Shown: in pieces, positions 47,997 through 57,176 of the stretch
How positions within the stretch are numbered: the first letter of the stretch is position 1
How the letters are laid out: every line of letters starts with the position of its first letter
DNA from: Candidatus Avelusimicrobium stercoris
GTDB lineage: Bacteria > Elusimicrobiota > Elusimicrobia > Elusimicrobiales > Elusimicrobiaceae
DNA: 57,292 nucleotides
Direction: 5' to 3'
Assembly (NCBI GenBank): GCA_002432025.1
Contig: DJFE01000013.1
Location: forward strand, 1-57,292
Notes under the pieces: model-generated
What the model was told of the DNA's origin: nothing
Database searches by the model: none
Seen by the model: the letters and a program-made list of their open reading frames with translations, nothing else
Made by a program: the position numbers and the translations under genes

Positions 47997-50552
47997 TTAT
48001 TCTTCCCAGCGGATAAAGAGCGGCGTCAGCACGCTGGGGATATTCGCATTAGCAGGCAGTACGCGCAAGGCATAGTCCTGGCGGCCGCTGTTAAGCGGGG
48101 ACATAGACACTTCGTACGTGTAAGCGTCGCCATCCTTACCGGTGCAGGTCATATCAATAGCGTCTTCTTTGACGATATCGCCCAGCGTTCCGCGCTGGCC
48201 CAAGTAGAGTTCTACCTGGATGTCTTCCGGCGCCAAACCGCCCAACACCACACGGGCTTTAAAGTTTACTTTATCGCCCATTAAAATAGCGTTTTCGGGC
48301 TGCGGGGTAACATCGGTTACGCTTACGCGGTACCAATTTTCCGCAATTTTGCTGCGCCACGCGGCCACGGCTTCGGCTTTGCCGGGTTCGTTTAAAATCA
48401 GGCCGTAGTTGTTGGCGGGAATATAGAAGCGTTCATAATATTCCTTTACCATACGGTTCGTGTTAAAGAACGGGGCAATGTGCTTGACCGATTCCTTCAT
48501 TAACGAAACCCACGGCAAAGAATACGCGGAGCCGACTTCTTTGGCGTAATAAGCGGGGGCGATGTCCTGCTCAATTAAGTTGTAGAGCGATTCGGATTCC
48601 ACGGTGTCGCGTTCATCGTCGGATTTGTACGTTTCCGGGCCACCAATGGACCAGCCAAAATCACACGGTCCAACCTCGTCCCACCAGCCGTCTAAAATAG
48701 ACAGGGCAAGTGCACCGTTTAAAGCGGCCTTCATGCCGCTGGTGCCGCTGGCTTCCATCGGGCGGATCGGGTTGTTGAGCCACACGTCCACGCCCTGTAC
48801 CATATAGCGGGCGACGTTCATATTGTAGTCTTCCACAAAGACGATTTTTCCTTTAAAGCGCGGGTCGTTTTGCGTAAGGCCGACAATCAATTTGATAAAT
48901 TCTTTACCAGCCGTATCCGCCGGGTGCGCTTTACCCGCAAAGACGAACTGCACGGGACGCTGCGGATTGTTGATAATTTTATCCAAGCGGTTCAAATCTT
49001 TAAACAGCAAGGTCGCGCGCTTGTAGGTGGCGAAGCGGCGTGCAAAACCAATCGTCAGCACATCGGGGCGAAGAACGCTGGACGCCTTTTTAACAGCCAT
49101 TACGTCAAAACCCTGGCGGGTGAGTTGGCGTTTCAGGCGGTTGCGAACCATATCAATCAGTTTGTTTTTGCGCGCGGTGTGGACGTCCCATAATTCACCG
49201 TCTGGGATGTTGGTTATGTTTTCCCAGGCTTGCGTATCGGACGGGTCCACTTCGCCGGTTTGGTTGTTGCCGAACAGGTACTTGCGGTACAGTTCGTTGA
49301 GTTCGTGCGAAATCCAGGAAGAACTGTGGATACCGTTGGTAATGCTGGTTATCGGTACTTCGCTAATGGGCAGTTCGGGCCAGAGGTTGTGCCACATTTC
49401 GCGGCTTACCTTGCCGTGCAGTTTGGCTACGCCGTTGCAGAAGGCGGCCAAGCGCAGGGCGACTACCGTCATACAGTAGGTGGAGGATTCGGGGGTTTCT
49501 TTGCCCAAGGCCAAGAAGTCCTCCCAAGAGATACCCATTTCCTTGGCGTAAAATTCCATATATTTGCGCACGAGGGCGGGGTCAAAGTGTTCGTTGCCCG
49601 CGATGACCGGGGTGTGCGTGGTGAAGACGGAGGACGCCCATACGATTTCGCGCGCTTGGGCAAAGGTCAAATTCTTTTCGCGCATAATATCAATAATGCG
49701 CTGGAAGAGCAAGAACGCGCTGTGCCCTTCATTAATATGATAAACAGTCGGTTTAATGCCCATTGCATCTAACGCTTTTACACCGCCGATACCGAGTACC
49801 ACTTCTTGGCGGATGCGGTTTTCGCGGTCGCCGCCGTAGAGTTTTTCGGTAATGGCGCGTTGGGCGGGGGTGTTTTCCTGCAAGTTGGTATCCAACAAAT
49901 AAAGCGAGGTGCGGCCCACGGGTACGCGCCAAATGCAGGCCTTGATATTTTCGTTGCCCAGTTGGATATCTACGGTAACGTCTTTACCGTCCTTGGTTAC
50001 GCGTTCCACCGGCATATGGGCCCAGTCGTTATCCGGGTATTCTTCGTTCTGCCAGCCTTCGCGGTTTAAGACCTGCTGTACATAACCTTGTTTGTAGAAC
50101 AAGCCTACGCCGATAATCGGCATCCCCAAGTCGCTGGCGGATTTCATATGGTCGCCCGCGAGCATCCCCAGGCCGCCGGAATAAATCGGCAAGCCCTCGC
50201 CGATACCGTATTCCATAGAGAAATAGGCCGTTAAAAGGTTTCCGTTTTCGTGGCGGTGTTCTTTGTACCAAGTGTGCGGATTGTTTTTATAGTTGTAGTA
50301 AGAGGTTTTGACGGCGTTTAAATTGTCTAAAAACGCTTGGTCTTTGCTTAATTCTTCAAAGCGTTTCTGCGGTACACAGCCCAAGAACCATTTCGGGTTG
50401 CGTTTGGCGGTAATCCACAGTTTCGGGTCCACTTGCACAAAAAGCAAGATGGCGCGCCAATTCCAGGTAAACCACATATCATTGGCCAACTCTTCCAAAA
50501 ACTTAATGTTTTCGGGCAGGTTGGGCTGTACGTTAAAAGAATGGATTTTCAT
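47997..50552 (-). CDS. glgP: Alpha-glucan phosphorylase
   Basis: This enzyme splits glycogen or maltodextrin with phosphate to give glucose 1-phosphate. At 851 residues it belongs to the GT35 subfamily typed by Thermotoga and actinobacterial enzymes, with an N-terminal domain of unknown function (FLEELANDMWFTWNWRA). The PLP-binding region is EASGTSGMKAALNGALALSILDGWWDE; other blocks are FTTHTPVIAGNEHF and VYHINEGHSAFLLFQR. It suggests that glycogen is stored. The gene stands alone with its own terminator. Confidence 0.95.
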   Translation of the reverse strand: MKIHSFNVQPNLPENIKFLEELANDMWFTWNWRAILLFVQVDPKLWITAKRNPKWFLGCVPQKRFEELSKDQAFLDNLNAVKTSYYNYKNNPHTWYKEHRHENGNLLTAYFSMEYGIGEGLPIYSGGLGMLAGDHMKSASDLGMPIIGVGLFYKQGYVQQVLNREGWQNEEYPDNDWAHMPVERVTKDGKDVTVDIQLGNENIKACIWRVPVGRTSLYLLDTNLQENTPAQRAITEKLYGGDRENRIRQEVVLGIGGVKALDAMGIKPTVYHINEGHSAFLLFQRIIDIMREKNLTFAQAREIVWASSVFTTHTPVIAGNEHFDPALVRKYMEFYAKEMGISWEDFLALGKETPESSTYCMTVVALRLAAFCNGVAKLHGKVSREMWHNLWPELPISEVPITSITNGIHSSSWISHELNELYRKYLFGNNQTGEVDPSDTQAWENITNIPDGELWDVHTARKNKLIDMVRNRLKRQLTRQGFDVMAVKKASSVLRPDVLTIGFARRFATYKRATLLFKDLNRLDKIINNPQRPVQFVFAGKAHPADTAGKEFIKLIVGLTQNDPRFKGKIVFVEDYNMNVARYMVQGVDVWLNNPIRPMEASGTSGMKAALNGALALSILDGWWDEVGPCDFGWSIGGPETYKSDDERDTVESESLYNLIEQDIAPAYYAKEVGSAYSLPWVSLMKESVKHIAPFFNTNRMVKEYYERFYIPANNYGLILNEPGKAEAVAAWRSKIAENWYRVSVTDVTPQPENAILMGDKVNFKARVVLGGLAPEDIQVELYLGQRGTLGDIVKEDAIDMTCTGKDGDAYTYEVSMSPLNSGRQDYALRVLPANANIPSVLTPLFIRWEE

Positions 50553-50605
50553 TACGTTCTCCCCTTGTTATTTCAATATACAGAAATTATATAAAATTCA
50601 GGTAT

Positions 50606-50638
50606 AAAAAGGCCGCCTTTCCCAGCGGATTGGCGGCC
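50606..50638 (-). terminator. Terminator after the ion transporter gene
   Basis: GGCCGCC and GGCGGCC pair; on the minus strand the hairpin is followed by TTTTTATACC. Confidence 0.75.
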
Positions 50639-50657
50639 CCGGTAAAACAAATTATTT

Positions 50658-51722
50658 TTACAGCGCTACATTTAAAATGATAAAGCAGGCAATCATCAAG
50701 GCCGCGCCTAAGGCTACGGCGTGTTTGGCCCACTCTTTGCTCTTAATGCCCAACTTGGACGCGCAGATAATGTTGGGGATATTGCCCGGGATTAACATCC
50801 CGCCCGAGATAATCAAACTCATCAGCAGGAATGTAAGCGTGCGGGTACTGATATCCGGCGTTACCTCAATGGCGGCCAAGGTGGCGTTATCCAATACGGC
50901 GGAAAGGGCATTGATCCAGTAGAGCCAGTTGGCGGATAAGTGCGAAATGGTTTGCATCGCAAGCGGTTTTAAGCCGTCGCCCAAGAACACTAACGCCATT
51001 ACAAACAAATATACTTTGGCCGCGCGGACCACAATGCTTTTAATGGTGTGCCCGTCGCCCTCATTATTCTCGGCTGCTTTGGGGCCCGGAGCCTTTTGGA
51101 TGACTTCGGCGCGGATAGAACTAGCCATACCGGCCATTAATACAACGCCGCCAAAGACGTACCAGCCCAAGTGTTCCAACAGGAACCAAAAGTCCGCAAA
51201 GTGCGGCGCGCCCTTTAATTTGGAAAGTACGACCGTACCCAACGGTTCCCCAATAGAGGTAAGCACCGCGCCCATACCGATAGCAAAGCACGAAAACACC
51301 ACCAGGCGCGTGCGGCCCTTGCGTTCCAAGGGGAGCATTACGGTAACTTCCGCCAAGATAAGCGCCGCAATAATAGCGGTAATCACACTGGACGTAAGAC
51401 CCAGTAAAAAGACGATTAAAAACAGCGTCCAGCGCAGGCCGATGGTTTTAACGGCCTTGTGCGTGAGTTTTTGCAAATGCACATTAAATTTGCGGAAGAG
51501 CAAGCCCGCAATCAAAACGGCTAAGGTGATTTTGATTGGGTCTTCCAGCGCAGTCAAAACCAAGTGTCCGCTCCACATTTTGGAAACGGAAACCGCCACA
51601 ATCCCGCACAGGAACAAAAACGCTTCCAGGTTTTCTTCCACCTTGTGTACGGTAAGCGGCAAAAAGAGAACGACGGCAATGAGCAGCGACAATAATGTCG
51701 TCTGCCATACGGCTAATTCCAT
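50658..51722 (-). CDS. DUF1646/NhaD-like ion transporter
   Basis: The 354 residues have about ten membrane segments. FLLGLTSSVITAIIAALILAEV and GMGAVLTSIGEPLGTVVLSKL, then GNIPNIICASKLG near the end, fit the putative cation transporter family DUF1646 in the ion transporter superfamily with NhaD and ArsB. Sodium-proton exchange is possible but not shown. It is divergent from tRNA-Glu. Confidence 0.78.
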   Translation of the reverse strand: MELAVWQTTLLSLLIAVVLFLPLTVHKVEENLEAFLFLCGIVAVSVSKMWSGHLVLTALEDPIKITLAVLIAGLLFRKFNVHLQKLTHKAVKTIGLRWTLFLIVFLLGLTSSVITAIIAALILAEVTVMLPLERKGRTRLVVFSCFAIGMGAVLTSIGEPLGTVVLSKLKGAPHFADFWFLLEHLGWYVFGGVVLMAGMASSIRAEVIQKAPGPKAAENNEGDGHTIKSIVVRAAKVYLFVMALVFLGDGLKPLAMQTISHLSANWLYWINALSAVLDNATLAAIEVTPDISTRTLTFLLMSLIISGGMLIPGNIPNIICASKLGIKSKEWAKHAVALGAALMIACFIILNVAL

Positions 51723-51824
51723 AACAGCCCCCTATAAAGGTAAGATGAAATTATTATATAAAAAAAGCGGAACTTGCGGGGGTGCTTACGCACAGGGGCA
51801 AAATATGATAAAATTATTTTACAG

Positions 51825-51898
51825 GTCCCGTTCGTCTAGCGGTCCAGGACGCCGCCCTCTCAAGGCGGAGATCACGAGTTCGAATCTCGTACGGGACG
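51825..51898 (+). tRNA. tRNA-Glu (CTC)
   Basis: The acceptor stem GTCCCGT/ACGGGAC closes a full cloverleaf. The anticodon arm is CCGCC-CTCTCAA-GGCGG (anticodon CTC), and the T arm has loop TTCGAAT. The CCA is not encoded. TATGATAAAAT about 20 nt upstream is the likely -10 region. Confidence 0.95.
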
Positions 51899-51910
51899 TT
51901 TTCTCCTTTT

Positions 51911-51936
51911 AACCCCGCATCCGGCGGGGTTTTTTA
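51911..51936 (+). terminator. Terminator after tRNA-Glu
   Basis: AACCCCGC and GCGGGGTT pair around ATCCG or nearby bases and seven T follow. Confidence 0.85.
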
Positions 51937-52012
51937 TGCCGTCCCTAGGCCTAGCCTAAAATGCTAAAATATAACTAATCGTCCGTTTTATTACATTTAA
52001 GGAGTCTTTACT

Positions 52013-53086
52013 ATGGAAATCGGTATCGTCGGTCTGCCTAACGTAGGCAAATCCACCCTTTTTAACGCGCTTACCTGCGCGGGTGCGGAAGCGAGCAACT
52101 ACCCGTTCTGCACCATTGAACCTAACGTGGGCATTGTGCCTATTCCGGATAAGCGGTTAGACAAGTTGTTTGAAATGTTCAAACCGCCCAAGAAGACCGC
52201 CGCTTTTATTAAATTTGTGGATATCGCCGGTATTGTAAAGGGCGCTAGCCAAGGCGAAGGGCTGGGAAACAAATTTTTAGCCAACATTCGTGAGGTGGAC
52301 GCCATTATTCACGTTGTGCGCTTGTTTGAAGACGAAAATGTAACGCACGTAATGAACTCCGTGGACCCCTTGCGCGATATTGAGGTGATCAATACCGAAC
52401 TGATGCTTGCCGATTTGGAAACGGCCACCAAGGTATGCGACCGCTTGGGCTCCAACGCCAAGAGCGGCAAGAAAGACGCCGTAGCCGCTTGGGAGCGGAT
52501 GAAGGAAATCAAAGCCGCGCTGGAAAACGGCAAACCCGTCAGTTCCTTGCACTTGGAGCCGGAAGAACTGAAAGATTACCAATTTTTAACCGCCAAACCC
52601 GTGCTGTATGTGGGCAACAATTCGGAAAAACGCAATGTGGAAAACGCCGAAAAAGTAGCCAAATACGCCAAGGAAAACGGTGCGGGCTTTGTGGAACTGT
52701 CCGTAAAGTTTGAAGCCGATATCGCCGAATTTAGCGAAGAAGAAAAACACGCTTTCTTGGCTGAAACGGGCAACGATTACACCGGCCTTGAAAAAATCGT
52801 GCGCGAGGGGATGAAACTTTTGAACCTGTGCACCTATTTTACGGCGGGCAGCGAAGTGGAAGTGCGCAGTTGGCTTATCCCCGTGGGCTGCACGGCGCCG
52901 CAGGCGGCGGGCAAAATCCACAGCGATTTTGAAAAAGGCTTCATCCGCGCCGACGTTTACACCTTTGACGATTTAGCCAAGTTCGGCAGCGAAAAAGCCC
53001 TGCGCGAACACGGTTTAATCCGCTCCGAAGGCAAAGACTATATTGTAAAGGACGGCGACGTCTGCCTGTTTAAAATCAATGCCTAA
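52013..53086 (+). CDS. ychF: Redox-regulated ATPase YchF
   Basis: The 357-residue Obg-family protein has G1 GLPNVGKSTLFNALT, G3 DIAGIVKGASQGEGLGN and the G4 variant NNSEKRN (in place of NKxD), which shifts preference to ATP. A coiled-coil insert (about 125-200) and a C-terminal TGS domain (CTYFTAGSEVEVRSW) follow. The last 8 nt overlap the methyltransferase gene. AAGGAG lies before the ATG. Confidence 0.97.
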   Translation: MEIGIVGLPNVGKSTLFNALTCAGAEASNYPFCTIEPNVGIVPIPDKRLDKLFEMFKPPKKTAAFIKFVDIAGIVKGASQGEGLGNKFLANIREVDAIIHVVRLFEDENVTHVMNSVDPLRDIEVINTELMLADLETATKVCDRLGSNAKSGKKDAVAAWERMKEIKAALENGKPVSSLHLEPEELKDYQFLTAKPVLYVGNNSEKRNVENAEKVAKYAKENGAGFVELSVKFEADIAEFSEEEKHAFLAETGNDYTGLEKIVREGMKLLNLCTYFTAGSEVEVRSWLIPVGCTAPQAAGKIHSDFEKGFIRADVYTFDDLAKFGSEKALREHGLIRSEGKDYIVKDGDVCLFKINA

Positions 53087-54299
53087 TATTTCGTGCAAAC
53101 ATTTCGGTAAATGCGGCGGATGCGCCCTTTTGAACTTGCCCTATGCGGAGCAAGTGGCCAAAAAACAGGCCAAACTGCAAGAAACCTTAAAGGATTTTTG
53201 GCAAGGGGAAATCCTGGTAACCGTAACGGACGAACCTGTTAATTTCCGCAACAAAGTGGAACTCGGTTTTTGCCACCAGGTGAAATGGCGCGACGATTAC
53301 GACAAAAAGGATCCCGCCAATAAAACCCGCCCGCTGGAATTTGAAAGCGCGCTTGGTTTTAAATTAAGGGGCCGCTGGGACCGTGCGGTAGATATTGAAG
53401 AGTGCTGTTTGTTTAATGACAAACTTATTGCGCTTTTGGACGCTATCCGCGCGTGGGCCAAGGCCGAAAATTTGGAATATTACGACCAGCGCAAGCATAC
53501 GGGCGTTCTGCGCCATTTAATGGTGCGCGAGGGCAAAAACACCGGGGAAGAAATTGTCGTGCTGTTTGTAACGGACGATTTTAACGAAAAGACCTTTGTG
53601 CAGGCGGTAGAGTCCGTTTTCCCCAACGCCAACATTATGGCCGCCGTCAACAACGGTCTGGCCGATACGGCTGCGCCCGAATCCCTGCGCGTACTGAAAG
53701 GAAAAGATTTTATTTTAGAGCGCATTTTTTTAACTAATGAAAAGGGCCAAAAGGAGCGCGAGGTGGTGTTTAAACTTTCGCCCCAATCGTTCTTTCAAAC
53801 CAATACCAAAACCGCGCAAAAGATGTATTCCCGTGTGCGCGCGGTAGTCAAAAAAATTGCCCCTAAACGCATTTACGACTTATACGGCGGCGCGGGCAGT
53901 TTTTCGCTTTCGTGCGCGGACTTGTGCGAAAAGAGTATTTGCGTGGAAAGTGTGGCTCCGGCTGTTTATAACGGGATTGAAAACGCCAAAATTAACGGTG
54001 TTTCCAATGTGCAGTTCTTCTGCTCCAAGGTGGAAGATTTTGTAAAAGAGCAGCCCATTGAACGCAAAGACGCACTTATCATTTTGGACCCGCCCCGTGG
54101 CGGGATGCACCCCAAGGCCGCCAAAGCGGTGGCCGAATCGGGCGTGGAAAATGTACTCTATATTTCCTGCAACCCGGTTACGCTGGCCAACGATTTAAAA
54201 ATTCTCACCCAGCATTACGAAATTCTGCACGTGGAAGCCTTTGACTTTTTCCCGCATAGCGAACACATTGAAACCTTCGTGCAAATGAAGTTGAAATAA
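53079..54299 (+). CDS. RNA uracil-C5 methyltransferase (TrmA/RlmD family)
   Basis: The 406 residues start with a Cys cluster (CKHFGKCGGC), part of an iron-sulfur site in the RlmD branch; a TRAM domain is absent. The SAM and catalytic motifs are QSFFQTNTKTAQKMYSRV, DLYGGAGSFSLSCADLC, IILDPPRGGMHPKA and the nucleophile Cys in YISCNPVTLANDL. Targets are U1939 or U747 of 23S rRNA, or U54 of tRNA, in relatives; not decided here. It overlaps ychF by 8 nt. Confidence 0.9.
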   Translation: MPNISCKHFGKCGGCALLNLPYAEQVAKKQAKLQETLKDFWQGEILVTVTDEPVNFRNKVELGFCHQVKWRDDYDKKDPANKTRPLEFESALGFKLRGRWDRAVDIEECCLFNDKLIALLDAIRAWAKAENLEYYDQRKHTGVLRHLMVREGKNTGEEIVVLFVTDDFNEKTFVQAVESVFPNANIMAAVNNGLADTAAPESLRVLKGKDFILERIFLTNEKGQKEREVVFKLSPQSFFQTNTKTAQKMYSRVRAVVKKIAPKRIYDLYGGAGSFSLSCADLCEKSICVESVAPAVYNGIENAKINGVSNVQFFCSKVEDFVKEQPIERKDALIILDPPRGGMHPKAAKAVAESGVENVLYISCNPVTLANDLKILTQHYEILHVEAFDFFPHSEHIETFVQMKLK

Positions 54300-54314
54300 T
54301 TTAGAAGGACCTTT

Positions 54315-56825
54315 ATGACTTTGGAAGAATCGTTAAAATCCTTAAACCCCCAGCAGTTGGAGGCCGTCAATTATGACGCCGGCCCGTGCCTGATTGTGGC
54401 CGGTGCCGGAACAGGCAAAACTAAAACCTTAACCACCAAAATCGCCAAGTTAATTGCGGACGGCTATCACCCGGCCCGCATTTTGGCGGTAACCTTTACC
54501 AACAAGGCCGCGCAGGAAATGCGCGAGCGTGTGGAAGCGTTAGTGCCGGGGGCGGGAAAGAAGGTTTGGATTCACACCTTTCACTCCTTTGGCGTGCGCA
54601 TTTTGCGCCAGAACGCGCAGGCGCTTGGCCTGTCGCGCGATTTCGCCATTTACGACGATTCCGACCAAAAGAAAGTAGTCAGCCTAATCTTGGAGCAAAT
54701 GGGGATCAAGGACCCTAAAAAGGAAATCAGCCAGATTGTCAGTTTGATTTCCCGAGCCAAGGACGATATGGTTTCACCCGAAACGATGATGCAAAGCGCA
54801 ACGGCCAGCGGGCTGGATTTTAAAATCCGCGCGGCCGAAGTTTATCGCCGCTACGAGCAGAAACTAAAAGAGGCGGGCGCGCTGGACTTTGGCGACCTCT
54901 TGGTCAAAACGGTTGTTTTACTGCGCGACCACGAGGATATCCGCAATTACTACCAGGAATTTTTTGAATATATTTTGGTGGACGAGTACCAGGACACCAA
55001 CCACACCCAGTATCTGATTACAAAAATGCTGGCCGCCAAACGCCGCAAACTGTGCGTGGTGGGGGACCCGGACCAGAGCATTTACTCTTGGCGTGGTGCC
55101 AATATCCGCAACATTTTGGAATTTGAAAAGGACTTTAAAGACGTCAAAACCATTACCTTGGAGCAGAACTACCGCTCCACTAAGGTGATTTTGGAAGCCT
55201 CCAACCGCTTGATTACAAAGAACAAAAAGCGTAAGGAAAAGAACCTTTTTACTGATAAATCCCAGGGCGACCCGATTGAGGTGCGCGAACTTTTAACCGA
55301 GGGCGACGAAGCCCGCTGGGTCAGCCAAAACATCAAGGCGTTGGTGGACGAAGGGGCGAGTTTAAAGGAAATTGCGGTCTTCTACCGCACGAACGCGCAG
55401 AGCCGCAGTTTTGAAGACTCCTTCCGCCGTTACCAAATTCCATACCGCTTGGTGGGTACGGTCCGCTTCTATGACCGTAAAGAAATTAAAGACATTATGT
55501 GCTATGCGCGCATTTTGATTAACCCCGCCGATAACGTAAGCCTTTTGCGCATTATCAATACGCCCGCCCGCGGATTGGGCAAGGTGGCGCAGGACCGCTT
55601 TATGGCGTATGCGGAAGAGAACCACCTTTCGCTGTATGACGCCCTCAAAAACGCGGCCTATGTGCCGGGCGTTAGCGCAATGGCCGTAAAGGCCGCCTTG
55701 CGGTTAGTGCAACTGTTTGAAAATTGGCGCGGAGATATGCTGCTGACGGATCCGGCGGATATCTTTCACAAAATTTTGGTGGAATCGGGCTATATGGACG
55801 CTGTAAAGGCCGAAATGGAAAAGGACCCCGAATCCGAATCCCGCTTGCAGAACTTGGACGCTCTTATCAACGCCGTAAAAGAATACGAGGACCGCTGCCG
55901 CAAGGGCGAAAAAGAACCGTCGGTATCGGACTTTTTGCAGGAAATTTCCCTCTTGTCCGGGGAGGACGATTCCAACGCGGGCGAGGGCGGAGCCGTAACG
56001 CTGATGACGGTGCACCTGGCCAAAGGGTTGGAATTTAACAATGTTTTTGTAACCGGGCTGGAAGAAAACTTGTTCCCCATTTGCAAAGATAATGAGGATG
56101 AACTGGAAGAGGAACGCCGCTTGTGCTATGTGGCAATGACCCGCGCACGCGAAAAACTCTTTTTAACATACGCCCAATCGCGCCGCAAATTCGGTCAGCG
56201 GCAGGACAATTTGCCCTCGCGCTTTTTGTTTGAAAGCGGACTTTTGGACGAAAGCGAAGTGCGCGAAAGCACCCAACCCCGCTATACGGATTATCACTCC
56301 AAGTACGGTTTGTACGGTGCGGGTGCGGGCGGTTCATACTCGGGCGGCAATTACGGCGGAGGCTATTCCCGCGGGCGTAACAATTTTGGCGGAAACAACC
56401 GCTACCAAAATTTTGAAGGCTACGCCAGCAAGAGCCGCTTCCAAAAACGCTACTACGAGGACGGCTACGAAATTGAGGATAACGATTTGGATTACGAATC
56501 GTCTTCCTACAATTCTACACCCGGTCTGGGTTCGCTCTATTCCCGTCCGATGCCTACCCCGTCGGCGGAGCCCCGTCAGTTCCCCAAGGGGCGCGCGTAT
56601 CCGTTCCCGACGGCCAGCCAACAGGCGGCTTCTAAACCGGCCGAACCGGCTCCCAAAAATGCGGACGGCGTGGCGGTGGGCGGCCTTGTGAAGCACGGCG
56701 TGTTTGGGCAAGGAAAGATTGTGCAGGTGGCCGGGTCGGGCGACAGCGCCAAAATTACGGTGCTGTTTGGCAACGGCGTACGGCGTACCTTTATGCTGAA
56801 ATTTGCCCCGCTGGAACTGTTGTAA
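54315..56825 (+). CDS. pcrA: PcrA/UvrD-type DNA helicase with disordered Gly-rich linker
   Basis: This superfamily 1A helicase works 3' to 5' in repair and replication. The 836 residues hold AGAGTGKTKTLTTKI (Walker A), VDEYQDTN (Walker B), GDPDQSIYSWRGA, LEQNYRST, TVHLAKGLEFNNVFVTGLEE and YVAMTRAREKL. After the core (about residue 640) comes a linker of roughly 140 residues. Its first part is rich in Gly, Tyr, Ser, Asn and Arg and its later part in Pro and Ala; such density is unusual for the family. The end (VKHGVFGQGKIV to the C-terminus) fits the Tudor-like domain that binds RNA polymerase in PcrA. Confidence 0.95.
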   Translation: MTLEESLKSLNPQQLEAVNYDAGPCLIVAGAGTGKTKTLTTKIAKLIADGYHPARILAVTFTNKAAQEMRERVEALVPGAGKKVWIHTFHSFGVRILRQNAQALGLSRDFAIYDDSDQKKVVSLILEQMGIKDPKKEISQIVSLISRAKDDMVSPETMMQSATASGLDFKIRAAEVYRRYEQKLKEAGALDFGDLLVKTVVLLRDHEDIRNYYQEFFEYILVDEYQDTNHTQYLITKMLAAKRRKLCVVGDPDQSIYSWRGANIRNILEFEKDFKDVKTITLEQNYRSTKVILEASNRLITKNKKRKEKNLFTDKSQGDPIEVRELLTEGDEARWVSQNIKALVDEGASLKEIAVFYRTNAQSRSFEDSFRRYQIPYRLVGTVRFYDRKEIKDIMCYARILINPADNVSLLRIINTPARGLGKVAQDRFMAYAEENHLSLYDALKNAAYVPGVSAMAVKAALRLVQLFENWRGDMLLTDPADIFHKILVESGYMDAVKAEMEKDPESESRLQNLDALINAVKEYEDRCRKGEKEPSVSDFLQEISLLSGEDDSNAGEGGAVTLMTVHLAKGLEFNNVFVTGLEENLFPICKDNEDELEEERRLCYVAMTRAREKLFLTYAQSRRKFGQRQDNLPSRFLFESGLLDESEVRESTQPRYTDYHSKYGLYGAGAGGSYSGGNYGGGYSRGRNNFGGNNRYQNFEGYASKSRFQKRYYEDGYEIEDNDLDYESSSYNSTPGLGSLYSRPMPTPSAEPRQFPKGRAYPFPTASQQAASKPAEPAPKNADGVAVGGLVKHGVFGQGKIVQVAGSGDSAKITVLFGNGVRRTFMLKFAPLELL

Positions 56826-56844
56826 TATTTAGTAATTTGGATAG

Positions 56845-56880
56845 AAAAAGGCCGCTAGGGTTATTCCCCTAGCGGCCTTT
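56845..56880 (+). terminator. Terminator after pcrA
   Basis: AAAAAGGCCGCTAGGG pairs with CCCTAGCGGCCTTT. It ends the ychF-methyltransferase-pcrA unit. Confidence 0.87.
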
Positions 56881-56965
56881 GCGTTTTATAATGGGTTGCT
56901 CGGCTTGGCCGTGTGCATCTTCGTGTACGGCCCGATAGAATTTTCAGAATCTACCTTATGGGGTC

Positions 56966-57051
56966 GTCATCCTGGAAAGTTGTAGTCCAGGATCTGTTGT
57001 TATAAAAAAAGGAAAAACAACGGATACTGGACAGAAACCTTCCAGTATGAC
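56966..57051. repeat. Inverted pair of palindromic repeats (units 6a and 6b)
   Basis: Unit 6a (GTCATCCTGGAAAG ... CCAGGATCTGTTGTT) faces unit 6b (AACAACGGATACTGG ... CCAGTATGAC) across a short A/G spacer. The 86-bp pair has the same layout as those at 28022 and 28209. It is flanked by a 13-bp inverted repeat (56941-56953 and 57087-57099), as if inserted between older repeat arms. Confidence 0.88.
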
Positions 57052-57087
57052 CTTTTATTTTTATAAACAGCAAACGACCCAAGCACT

Positions 57088-57130
57088 AGATTCTGAAAAC
57101 CTGGTGGGCTGCCAATTCCTTGGGGATGAC
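57088..57130 (-). repeat. Divergent palindromic repeat (unit 7)
   Basis: The segment from AGATTCTG to GGGGATGAC has the GTCAT end on the minus strand but a poor stem. It looks like a decayed member of the family. Confidence 0.55.
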
Positions 57131-57148
57131 GACTTTATAAAAAAAGAG

Positions 57149-57176
57149 GTCATCCTGAACTTGTTTCAGGATCTAC
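57149..57176 (+). repeat. Short palindromic repeat (unit 8)
   Basis: GTCATCCTGAA-CTTG-TTTCAGGATCTA is a tight hairpin unit. Very similar repeats (GTCATCCTGAAC...) are known from the intergenic DNA of many unrelated bacteria. The rest of 57177-57292 is T-rich with no visible gene; the 467 bases from 56826 to the window end hold only the terminator and repeats. Confidence 0.8.
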
